Origin: Oscillospiraceae bacterium
GTDB lineage: Bacteria; Bacillota; Clostridia; Oscillospirales; Oscillospiraceae
Reading direction: 5' to 3'
Assembly: GCA_017458085.1 (NCBI GenBank)
Contig: JAFTGE010000094.1
Span: 1-35,313 of the forward strand
Length of the DNA stretch: 35,313 nt
A model generated the notes under the pieces. It was not told the DNA's origin and made no database searches. It worked only from the letters and a program-made list of their open reading frames with translations. Below, in pieces: positions 8,034-14,006 of the stretch (its first letter is position 1; each line of letters begins with the position of its first letter). Position numbers and translations under genes: made by a program.

Positions 8034-8651
8034 ATGAAGCGATGTGTCATCGTTGCCGGGGGCGATTATGCGCCCATTGCTCCCCTGGAGGCAGGGGATT
8101 TTATCCTTGCCTGTGACCGGGGCTATGTCCATACGCAGCGGGAGGGGCTGACGCCCGATCTGCTGATGGGGGATTTTGATTCCTATGACGGCGCACTGCC
8201 GGAGGACGTGCCGGTCGAGCGATTCCCGGTCGAAAAGGACGACACGGATACCATGCTGGCCATCCGCTGGGCGGCGGCACACGGCTTTGAGGCGGTGCGG
8301 ATCTGCTGTGGTTTTGGCGGGCGCTTTGATCACACCCTGGCCAATATCCAGTCGCTGCACTTTGCGGTGCGCGCGGGGATGGAGGCCGCGATGGATGACG
8401 AAAGAACGACGGTGCGCGTGCTGCTGCCCGGGGAATACCGGGTGCCCTGCCATGAGGGATGGACGCTGTCGGTATTCGCGCTGACCGATCGGTGCGAGAA
8501 TCTGCGAATCCACGGAACAAAATATGAGGCGGAGGGCGTGACGCTGACCAACGCCTTTCCCCTCGGTGTCAGCAACGCCTTTCGCGGTGATGCGCGCCTG
8601 GCCTTTGACAGCGGCGTGCTTTGCTTGGTCTGCGCAAGACTGGAGGCATAG
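8034..8651 (+). CDS. thiN: Thiamine pyrophosphokinase
   Basis: Transfers pyrophosphate from ATP to thiamine, giving thiamine diphosphate. The 205-residue protein begins with the family start CVIVAGGDYAP. It then shows ACDRGYVHTQREGLTPDLL followed by MGDFDS (metal- and ATP-binding acidic residues) and CGFGGRFDHTLANI (thiamine site). The C-terminal third is the beta-sandwich thiamine-binding domain. GAAGGAAG precedes the start. In many Firmicutes this gene closes the ribosome-assembly cluster rpe/rsgA; here those genes are absent and it is paired with a SprT-like gene two bases downstream. Confidence 0.93.
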   Translation: MKRCVIVAGGDYAPIAPLEAGDFILACDRGYVHTQREGLTPDLLMGDFDSYDGALPEDVPVERFPVEKDDTDTMLAIRWAAAHGFEAVRICCGFGGRFDHTLANIQSLHFAVRAGMEAAMDDERTTVRVLLPGEYRVPCHEGWTLSVFALTDRCENLRIHGTKYEAEGVTLTNAFPLGVSNAFRGDARLAFDSGVLCLVCARLEA

Positions 8652-8653
8652 GT

Positions 8654-9181
8654 ATGCCGCATACACTGGAGGAGGTACGCGCCGAGTACGACCGGCTGGA
8701 CCGGCTGCTTGGGATCGATACCAAGGGAATTGAGCTGAAGATTTCCAAGCGTGCCGTTCGACAGTTGGGAAGCTTTCGGTCTCCGAGCGTGGGAGGAAGG
8801 AGCGGTCTGCGCATCACCCTGTCGGCCTTGATCCTGGATGATGACGAGCAGTTCTGGGACACGGTACGGCATGAGTACGCCCACGCCGCAGTCTACCTGC
8901 TGCACCCCGGCGAGCGGCACGGACACGACGCCGTCTGGAGAGAGATGTGCAGACTTGTCGGCTGCCGACCGCGGCGGCTGGCGTCCGACCAGGGGAAGGC
9001 CGCGCAGGCGCGGCAGGCCAGGGTCAAGTACATCATTCGCTGTGATGCCTGCGGCAGTGAGAGCAAGTATCTGCGCCGGGGCAAGGCGGTGGAGCTGATG
9101 CTGCGCGGAAGGGGAAAGCGCCTGCGCTGCTACCGCTGCGGCGGCAATCGCTTTACGCTGCTGATCCCAAATAATACTTGA
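8654..9181 (+). CDS. SprT-like zinc metalloprotein
   Basis: A 175-residue protein with the SprT/Spartan-like zincin signature HEYAH (HExxH, near residue 79) and a third histidine in HGHDAVWREMCRLVG. A C-terminal zinc ribbon follows (CDACGSES and CYRCGG). The fold is that of Spartan proteases, which cut DNA-protein crosslinks in eukaryotes; the role of the bacterial members is mostly unproven. I took the ATG at 8654, with GGAGG seven bases upstream and only two bases after the thiN stop. An ATG at 8621 would sit within thiN. Probably a cytoplasmic peptidase co-transcribed with thiN. Confidence 0.82.
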   Translation: MPHTLEEVRAEYDRLDRLLGIDTKGIELKISKRAVRQLGSFRSPSVGGRSGLRITLSALILDDDEQFWDTVRHEYAHAAVYLLHPGERHGHDAVWREMCRLVGCRPRRLASDQGKAAQARQARVKYIIRCDACGSESKYLRRGKAVELMLRGRGKRLRCYRCGGNRFTLLIPNNT

Positions 9182-9211
9182 CAGGAGACACGACGCTGCC
9201 GTGTCTCCTGT
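9181..9211 (+). terminator. Hairpin after the SprT-like gene
   Basis: A perfect 12-bp stem (ACAGGAGACACG with CGTGTCTCCTGT, 7-base loop) starts at the last base of the stop codon. It lacks a T tract (GTCATAGG follows), so it may slow polymerase or protect the 3' end and not terminate. TATACT at 9233-9238 could be the -10 of the next gene. Confidence 0.55.
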
Positions 9212-9267
9212 GTCATAGGAGAAAAAAACGCATATACTGTAGGGTGAATAAAATCAGGGAGGAAACT

Positions 9268-9804
9268 ATGAATCGTACATTCTTTTTGGCGGCAAACTCC
9301 GGCCGAGGCTTTTTCTCATTGTATGAGCAGTTCCCGCCGGAGGGCGTATTTCTGCATGTCATCAAGGGCGGGCCGGGAACGGGAAAGTCCGGATTCATGC
9401 GGCGCATTCAGCAGGCGGCGGCTGAACGGGGGCTGGATACGGAAACGATATTGTGCTCCGGCGATCCGGATTCGCTGGACGGACTGTATATTCCGGCGCT
9501 GGGATTGGCCTGGGTGGACGGCACGGCGCCCCATGTGCAGGAGCCGAAGGTCTTTGGCGGAGATGGAGATTATGTAAACCTTGGCGTCTTTTGCCGGACA
9601 CCGCTGTCTGAACAGGATCGGGCGCGGGCGGCGGAGCTGAACCGTGCCTACAAGGAATGCTACGCGCAGGCGACGGAGAAGCTGACCGAAGGGAAGCGGC
9701 TCCACGACGAGCTGGAGGCGATTTACCGGCCCTATGTGGATTTCGACGCGCTGACGGAATACACCGACAAGACGATCGAGAAACTGTTTGATACTAAACT
9801 TTAA
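9268..9804 (+). CDS. P-loop ATPase, probably missing its C-terminal half
   Basis: A 178-residue protein with a clear Walker A, IKGGPGTGKSGFM (about residues 34-46), preceded by the start NRTFFLAANSGRGFFSLYE. From memory these features belong to an uncharacterised clostridial ATPase family (of the PRK06851 type) of roughly 360 residues with two P-loop halves. Only the first half is here. The frame ends in KLFDTKL with two stops (TAATAA), and no second Walker motif appears in any frame before the RAYT gene. GGGAGG precedes the ATG by six bases. It could be an intact short version or a gene that lost its 3' half. Function unknown. Confidence 0.6.
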   Translation: MNRTFFLAANSGRGFFSLYEQFPPEGVFLHVIKGGPGTGKSGFMRRIQQAAAERGLDTETILCSGDPDSLDGLYIPALGLAWVDGTAPHVQEPKVFGGDGDYVNLGVFCRTPLSEQDRARAAELNRAYKECYAQATEKLTEGKRLHDELEAIYRPYVDFDALTEYTDKTIEKLFDTKL

Positions 9805-10115
9805 TAAGAAGACAAAGATTTGCGAGATGGAACGGCCCAGGCCGCCCTCTCTTGTCGCTACGCGGCAATTCTGTTGTGCCAGGCAAGACGCTTTCCGCAG
9901 AGCATAATGGAGATATATGGTCAAGGAAAGCAACCCGGCATGGCGAGCGTTTTGCCAAGGGCGATTTAATAGGTATAAATACAGGGAGCGTACTTACACC
10001 GCCGAATGGCGGTGAATAAGTGCGCTCTTGCGCTTGTCATTCTGCGATTCCTTTGGTATTATGGATTCGGGAAGGGCTCATGTCTCACCCAAAAAGCGAA
10101 TAGAGAGTTTCTGCC
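9805..10115. other. Gene-free spacer with large hairpins between the ATPase and RAYT genes
   Basis: No credible gene. It holds a loose inverted repeat (GGCAAGACGCT at 9882-9892 against AGCGTTTTGCC at 9946-9956, 10 of 11 matching). It also holds a compact nested hairpin at 9986-10027 (GAGCGTACTTA...TAAGTGCGCTC around ACCGCC-GAAT-GGCGGT). No T tract follows the hairpin. The position, between a truncated gene and a RAYT transposase, suggests the scar or edge of a mobile element. Confidence 0.55.
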
Positions 10116-10616
10116 ATGGAGTTACCCAAACGAAAATCAATTCGTCTGCAGGATTATGATTATTCCACTCCCGGCGCTTATTTCGTCACGATCTGCACAC
10201 ACGACCGTCGGTGCATCTTATCCCGGATCACCGTAGGGGCCGACGCCCTCGGCGGCCCGTGCCTGCAGTTGACGGACATGGGAAAAATCGTTGAACGGTA
10301 TATTCTGTCTACAGATCGCATGATCGGTTTTTGTGTCGATAAATATGTGGTCATGCCAAACCATATCCACATGATTCTGCGGATCGACAGTGAAGAAGCA
10401 CATTCCGACCTCGGGCCGCCGAGGGCGTCGGCCCCTACAGTTTCGGATGCGGTCGGCGCGTTGAAGCGGCTCGTCAATCGGAAACTGGGCCATGACATCT
10501 GGCAGCGATCTTTTCATGAACATGTGATCCGTAATGAGCACGACTACCGTGAAATCTGGGAATACATCGACCAAAACCCCGCCAAATGGGCTGAAGATCG
10601 CTACTATGAGCAATAA
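10116..10616 (+). CDS. REP-associated tyrosine transposase (RAYT, Y1_Tnp/HUH family)
   Basis: A 166-residue HUH single-strand nuclease of the IS200-like REP-associated family. It has the start RKSIRLQDYDYSTPGAYFVT with ICTHDRR, the metal-binding HIH in MPNHIHMIL (about residues 88-96), and the catalytic tyrosine region EYIDQNPAKW near the end. RAYTs cut and move REP-type hairpins and are usually single-copy housekeeping-like genes. Oddity: two copies of a 27-base repeat lie inside the frame in opposite orientation and encode the insert-like segments TVGADALGGP and LGPPRASAPTV. Both sit in surface-loop positions, and the frame stays open. No strong ribosome site is visible before the ATG. Confidence 0.88.
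   Translation: MELPKRKSIRLQDYDYSTPGAYFVTICTHDRRCILSRITVGADALGGPCLQLTDMGKIVERYILSTDRMIGFCVDKYVVMPNHIHMILRIDSEEAHSDLGPPRASAPTVSDAVGALKRLVNRKLGHDIWQRSFHEHVIRNEHDYREIWEYIDQNPAKWAEDRYYEQ
10233..10259 (+). repeat. 27-bp GC-rich repeat, copy 1, inside the RAYT gene
   Basis: Begins GTAGGGGCCGACGCC and ends CGGCGGCCCG. An exact inverted copy lies at 10412-10438. The repeat is partly self-complementary (GGGCCG with CGGC.GCCC). TAGGGGC-type palindromes are widespread in Oscillospiraceae genomes and resemble REP elements; I recognise the style but could not count copies. Confidence 0.85.
10412..10438 (-). repeat. 27-bp GC-rich repeat, copy 2 (inverted), inside the RAYT gene
   Basis: The exact reverse complement of the copy at 10233-10259, with 152 bases between the two. 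Together they could pair into a 27-bp stem in the mRNA or in single-stranded DNA, leaving the HUH motif codons in the loop. Confidence 0.85.
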
Positions 10617-10655
10617 GGAGATCGGACGGTTGGAGGGAAGCACCACAATCAGACG

Positions 10656-10684
10656 TTGATTGCGATGCATTGCTCTGGTATAAT
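10656..10684 (+). promoter_or_regulatory. Promoter upstream of the hydrolase gene
   Basis: TTGATT (10656-10661), 17 bases, TATAAT (10679-10684). It lies 112 bases before the hydrolase start and downstream of the RAYT gene, so the hydrolase is transcribed on its own. A second TATACT near 10768 is a weaker candidate. Confidence 0.65.
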
Positions 10685-10795
10685 CATCCCGACAAACCGG
10701 TAATTTCGACAGCCAATCCACCTTCATCATAAAGGAAAAGTGAAGGCTGTTAAACCTTTGCTTATATACTAATCGGTATTTAACACGGTGATACT

Positions 10796-11608
10796 ATGGA
10801 ATATGTCGAAATTGACAATCATAAAATGCATGTATTCGCGGTCGGAGATGAGAACAAGCCAAAACTTGTATTGATGTCCGGATCGGGAACTGTCGCCCCT
10901 GTGTATGATTTTAAGATTCTGTATGAGAAACTTGTCAGCAATTACAGAATCATTGTAATTGAGAAGTTCGGTTATGGATATTCAGATCTGTACGAAGGCT
11001 CATGCGATATCGACTCAGTAATCGCCTTCCAAAGAGAGGCATTGGAAAAAGCCGGAGAAATGGGGCCTTATATTCTGGTGCCCCATTCAATGTCCGGGCT
11101 GGAAGCAATCCGTTGGAAACAGAAATATCCGAATGAAGTCAAGGCAATTGTCGGATTGGATATGGCTGTCCCGGGGTTTTATCTGCTTTGGAAACAAGAA
11201 ATCGATCGGCGCATTCGATTTATGAAGATAATACGAAGGCTCAATGACCACGGATTACTTTTCTGGTATCCTCTAAGCAAACGTGGACTGAACAGGGATG
11301 AAATCAAACAGCAGCAGCTTCTGAGAAGAAGAAACGCAATGAATCCATGCTATGAGAACGAGGCAAAAGCCATATTGAAAAATGCAAGAATCGTGGACTC
11401 AGCCGGATGGATTGATTGCCCGATTTTGATGTTTGTATCTGATGGCAAGCAGGTATCATCCGGATGGATTGATCATGAACGTGAGTTTGCCGAACGGATG
11501 AATGCAAGGACGGTATATTTAAACTGCGGGCATTACATTCATTATTACGAAAGTGAACGCATTAGCCAGGAAATCAGAGTGTTTGTAAACCAGATCATGG
11601 AATCATAA
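10796..11608 (+). CDS. Alpha/beta-fold hydrolase
   Basis: A 270-residue cytoplasmic alpha/beta hydrolase. It shows the oxyanion-side strand KLVLMSGSGTVAPVYDF, the nucleophile elbow VPHSMSGLEA (Ser in HSM), an acid-strand candidate CPILMFVSDGKQ and a C-terminal CGHYIHY with the catalytic His. The elbow is P-H-S-M-S instead of the usual G-x-S-x-G, which is unusual but seen in related families. Codon use is much more A+T-rich than in the flanking genes, suggesting transfer. It stands alone behind its own promoter, next to a RAYT gene, and is closed by a hairpin terminator. The substrate cannot be inferred. Confidence 0.85.
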   Translation: MEYVEIDNHKMHVFAVGDENKPKLVLMSGSGTVAPVYDFKILYEKLVSNYRIIVIEKFGYGYSDLYEGSCDIDSVIAFQREALEKAGEMGPYILVPHSMSGLEAIRWKQKYPNEVKAIVGLDMAVPGFYLLWKQEIDRRIRFMKIIRRLNDHGLLFWYPLSKRGLNRDEIKQQQLLRRRNAMNPCYENEAKAILKNARIVDSAGWIDCPILMFVSDGKQVSSGWIDHEREFAERMNARTVYLNCGHYIHYYESERISQEIRVFVNQIMES

Positions 11609-11685
11609 TACAGCTTCCAGTTGGCCAAATCAGCAAACCGAGTGCGAGAGCTTGACCTTGTCCTTTCTTTCGGAAGACGGTAAAA

Positions 11686-11721
11686 GATGATGGAGAGATT
11701 TTACGGTCTCTCTATCATTTT
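11686..11721 (+). terminator. Terminator of the hydrolase gene
   Basis: ATGATGGAGAGA pairs with TCTCTCTATCAT (one mismatch) around a 9-base loop and is followed by TTTTC. It lies 78 bases past the stop. Confidence 0.6.
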
Positions 11722-11880
11722 CACATATAACCTTTCCTGCTGTATCACTCTTTGCCACAAATGAGCCGCAGTCAGGGTTAATTGCGTGAGGATAAATTCC
11801 TCCTTGACAGAATAAACCCTGGTGCAATTCCAGCCGCAAAGATTGTCTGATTTCTATTAGAGTTTAGAATGAATAAACGA
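11722..11880. other. Unassigned stretch between two terminators
   Basis: A moderately A+T-rich spacer. A minus-strand open frame of 69 codons (11839-11630) crosses it and the preceding terminator, but it has no ribosome site and no recognisable motif. I see no RNA gene here. Confidence 0.4.
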
Positions 11881-11917
11881 ACTCCCGGAGAGCGTCCTCT
11901 CCGGGAGTCTTGTTTTT
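11881..11917. terminator. Terminator after the J-domain gene
   Basis: A perfect 12-bp stem, ACTCCCGGAGAG with CTCTCCGGGAGT, and loop CGTC. The plus-strand tail is CTTGTTTTT. On the minus strand, where the J-domain gene ends 11 bases before it, the tail is TCGTTTATT. Works for either direction. Confidence 0.8.
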
Positions 11918-11918
11918 C

Positions 11919-12593
11919 TCAACAGCAGAAGATCAGCGGCAGGCCGCAGCGCCCGCCGGTGCACAGCGAGGCGGCACACAGTCCCAGCCACAGGGGGTTG
12001 AGGTTGATGGAGCGGGTATAGTTGCCGGCGTAGCGGTCATAGAAATCGCCGCCGCTTTGCAGTTGGTTGAGCAGCTGGCGGTACTCCTCGTTATCGGGCT
12101 CGATCTCCACGGCGCGTTTGGCGTGCTCCAGCGCGGCGACCTTGTTGCCCATGTACATGTTGGCCCCGGCGGAGAGGTAATACCACTTCCCGTCGCGCTC
12201 GGCCAGAGGAACGCCGGAGAGGGCGTTGAGCGCTTCTTTATACATGCCGTTGCGGATATAGTTCTTGGCGGCGGTGTACTCACTGCGTTCGGTCTGCTGC
12301 TGATTGGGAGCTGCCTGCCAGCCGCCCCAGTTTGTCCAGCCGCTCCAGCCGTTATAGTCGGCGTAGCCGCTGCTGCCGTAAGCCTGCTGCTGCGCATAGC
12401 CGCCGGCAGGTACATTGCCGCTTTTGATCTGATCGTAGGCGGTGTTGATGTCGTTCATCATCTGGGCGGCATGGGCGTCGCCGGGGTTGAGATCGGGATG
12501 GTATTTTTTTGTCAGCTCGCGGTAGGCTTTTTTGATCTCCGCGTCGGTGGCGTCAGGCGAGACGCCCAACACCTTATAGGGATCCTGAACCAT
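11919..12593 (-). CDS. J-domain (DnaJ-like) co-chaperone with TPR-like tail
   Basis: A 224-residue protein. Residues 1-60 are a J domain (DPYKVLGVSPDATDAEIKKA, HPD motif in KKYHPDLNPG), which stimulates the ATPase of an Hsp70 such as DnaK. A Gly/Tyr/Trp/Gln-rich linker follows (YADYNGWSGWTNWGGW), then helical repeats like TPRs (EYTAAKNYIRNGMYKEAL and EHAKRAVEIEPDNEEYRQL). A Cys-containing hydrophobic C-terminus (GLCAASLCTGGRCGL) may insert in or touch the membrane. The ATG directly abuts the stop of the DUF5685 gene (TAAATG), with AAAGGA seven bases before. It lacks the zinc-finger and substrate domains of DnaJ proper, so it is a specialised J protein, probably working with its operon partners. 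Confidence 0.85.
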   Translation of the reverse strand: MVQDPYKVLGVSPDATDAEIKKAYRELTKKYHPDLNPGDAHAAQMMNDINTAYDQIKSGNVPAGGYAQQQAYGSSGYADYNGWSGWTNWGGWQAAPNQQQTERSEYTAAKNYIRNGMYKEALNALSGVPLAERDGKWYYLSAGANMYMGNKVAALEHAKRAVEIEPDNEEYRQLLNQLQSGGDFYDRYAGNYTRSINLNPLWLGLCAASLCTGGRCGLPLIFCC

Positions 12594-13418
12594 TTAGGGG
12601 TCCTTTCTGCTGTATTTCTGATTGAAGCCAACCCACAGCCCAACACACAGAATATTTTTCATCAGTCCCTCATCCTGAACGAGAGGGAGTTTATCAAACC
12701 AATAGAGACATTCGCCCAGCTGCATCTTCAAAATATCCCGGAAGCGCGCTTCATTTTCCGCGTCTCCGGCATAGGCTTTGAAGGGGTTATAGCTGCCGCT
12801 TTTTAGGTCGTCGTCCAGATCCATGACCGCGTCCATCAGGTAAATGAACCGACCCAGGGCATGGGCCAGATGACGCAGCGTCGCAGCCCAGCGGTCCTCC
12901 CGCCAGACAAAGATCTCCTCCATCAGCGCGCCGAAGCAGTCCGCCGCGGCATCGGGAGCCTCCTCGCCGGACTGCTCCAGGAGGGAGAGACGGTCCAGCG
13001 CGGCTTCAATCGCGGCACACTGCCGCGGATAAAGCCGCTGCACCTCGCGGTACGCGGCCTCAAGCGTTTTCGCCTCCGCCAACGCGGTCAGCCGGCGGTC
13101 ATCCTTCCAGTCATCCAGGCACTTGAGATAGGCCATGGCGATGTTCATATGCGCGGCATAATCCGAAACGGCGCTGGTGACATAGGGCTGCGCCTGCATG
13201 GGATGGCGGGGACAGCGGAGCGCATCCGCGGCCTCCGCCGGCTCGTACAGGGAGCCGAGCAGGAGCACCAGAAAGGTCATGTCATAGTTGAGCGTCAAGC
13301 GCGCGGTCTGACTGAAGCAATGCTCCAGGCTGCGGCACAGGCCGCAGTAACAGGCCCTGTAGCGCTGAAGCTCCGCCTCCGGCAGGACATTCGCCGCCGC
13401 GACGAGATAGCCAAACAT
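12594..13418 (-). CDS. DUF5685 family protein
   Basis: A 274-residue helical protein matching DUF5685: start MFGYLVAAANVLPEAELQRY, conserved CYCGLCRSLEHCF (a C-x2-C pair that might bind metal), LTLNYDMTFLVLLLGSLYEP, and a C-terminal acidic cluster YLMDAVMDLDDDLKSGSYNPF. The DxxxDLDDD pattern recalls metal-binding aspartates of helical prenyl-synthase-like folds, but activity is unknown. The ATG at 13418 lies one base after the upstream gene's stop (TGACATG), so the frame extension to 13730 overlaps another gene and is rejected. It sits between a membrane zinc-ribbon gene and a J-domain gene. I infer that the three work together. Confidence 0.8.
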   Translation of the reverse strand: MFGYLVAAANVLPEAELQRYRACYCGLCRSLEHCFSQTARLTLNYDMTFLVLLLGSLYEPAEAADALRCPRHPMQAQPYVTSAVSDYAAHMNIAMAYLKCLDDWKDDRRLTALAEAKTLEAAYREVQRLYPRQCAAIEAALDRLSLLEQSGEEAPDAAADCFGALMEEIFVWREDRWAATLRHLAHALGRFIYLMDAVMDLDDDLKSGSYNPFKAYAGDAENEARFRDILKMQLGECLYWFDKLPLVQDEGLMKNILCVGLWVGFNQKYSRKDP

Positions 13419-13419
13419 G

Positions 13420-13824
13420 TCAGGTCTTCCCCGTGAAGGAGTTGCCGCACTTGCGGCAGACGACCTTGATTTTGCCGTGACCGCGGGGTACGCGCAGCGT
13501 GGCCTTGCAGGAGGGACAGGTGAAGAACTTGTAATCCTTGCGCTGCACCCATTTCTCCTTGCGCACCTTGACGGCGGCGGAGACCTTGTAATACAGACGG
13601 ATAAACTTTCCGTTTTCCTCCCGGCGGCGCACCAGATTGCGCGAGAGACGGCGGAAATACGTGTAACCCAGCAGCACAAGCACCAGAATATACACGACGC
13701 CGCTGGCCCGACCCCGCAGGAGCGTGGCAAGGATGAGCAGAACCAGATCCAGCCCCAGCAAAAACAGATTCAATTGATCGTTGCCGTTTCTTCCGGCCAT
13801 GAAGCGAATCAGCTTTTCTCTCAT
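13420..13824 (-). CDS. Membrane protein with C-terminal zinc ribbon
   Basis: A 134-residue protein. Two adjacent membrane segments (LNLFLLGLDLVLLILATLL and GVVYILVLVLLGYTYF, about residues 18-60) are followed by a basic stretch (RRLSRNLVRRREE). The C-terminal zinc ribbon has CPSCKATLRVPRGHGKIKVV and CRKCGNSF. The topology should leave the ribbon in the cytoplasm. I chose the ATG at 13824 with AGGTGA upstream; an in-frame start at 13893 has no ribosome site. First gene of a three-gene unit with DUF5685 and a J-domain protein. No specific function is known to me. Confidence 0.78.
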   Translation of the reverse strand: MREKLIRFMAGRNGNDQLNLFLLGLDLVLLILATLLRGRASGVVYILVLVLLGYTYFRRLSRNLVRRREENGKFIRLYYKVSAAVKVRKEKWVQRKDYKFFTCPSCKATLRVPRGHGKIKVVCRKCGNSFTGKT

Positions 13825-13967
13825 GATCTCACCTAGTCCATTGTTTCCAGCTTTTCTGTCAATAAATATTATCACAACGCGTCTGGAAAACATTTAAGAA
13901 ACTGTAAAATTCTTAAATCAACTTAAAAGAGAATACCACGCTTTCGGCGCTCTGGCAAGGGCAAAAG

Positions 13968-13995
13968 AAATCCCCCGCCATCGGCGGGGGGATTT
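13968..13995 (-). terminator. Terminator of the DUF4914 gene
   Basis: On the minus strand AAATCCCCC-GCC pairs with GGCGGGGGATTT around a 3-base loop, with tail CTTTTGCCC. It lies 11 bases beyond the DUF4914 stop. Confidence 0.8.
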
Positions 13996-14006
13996 AAGGC
14001 TTTTTC

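Noticed and set aside
11630-11839. 69-codon minus-strand open frame
   Set aside because: No ribosome site, no recognisable motif, and it runs through a terminator hairpin.
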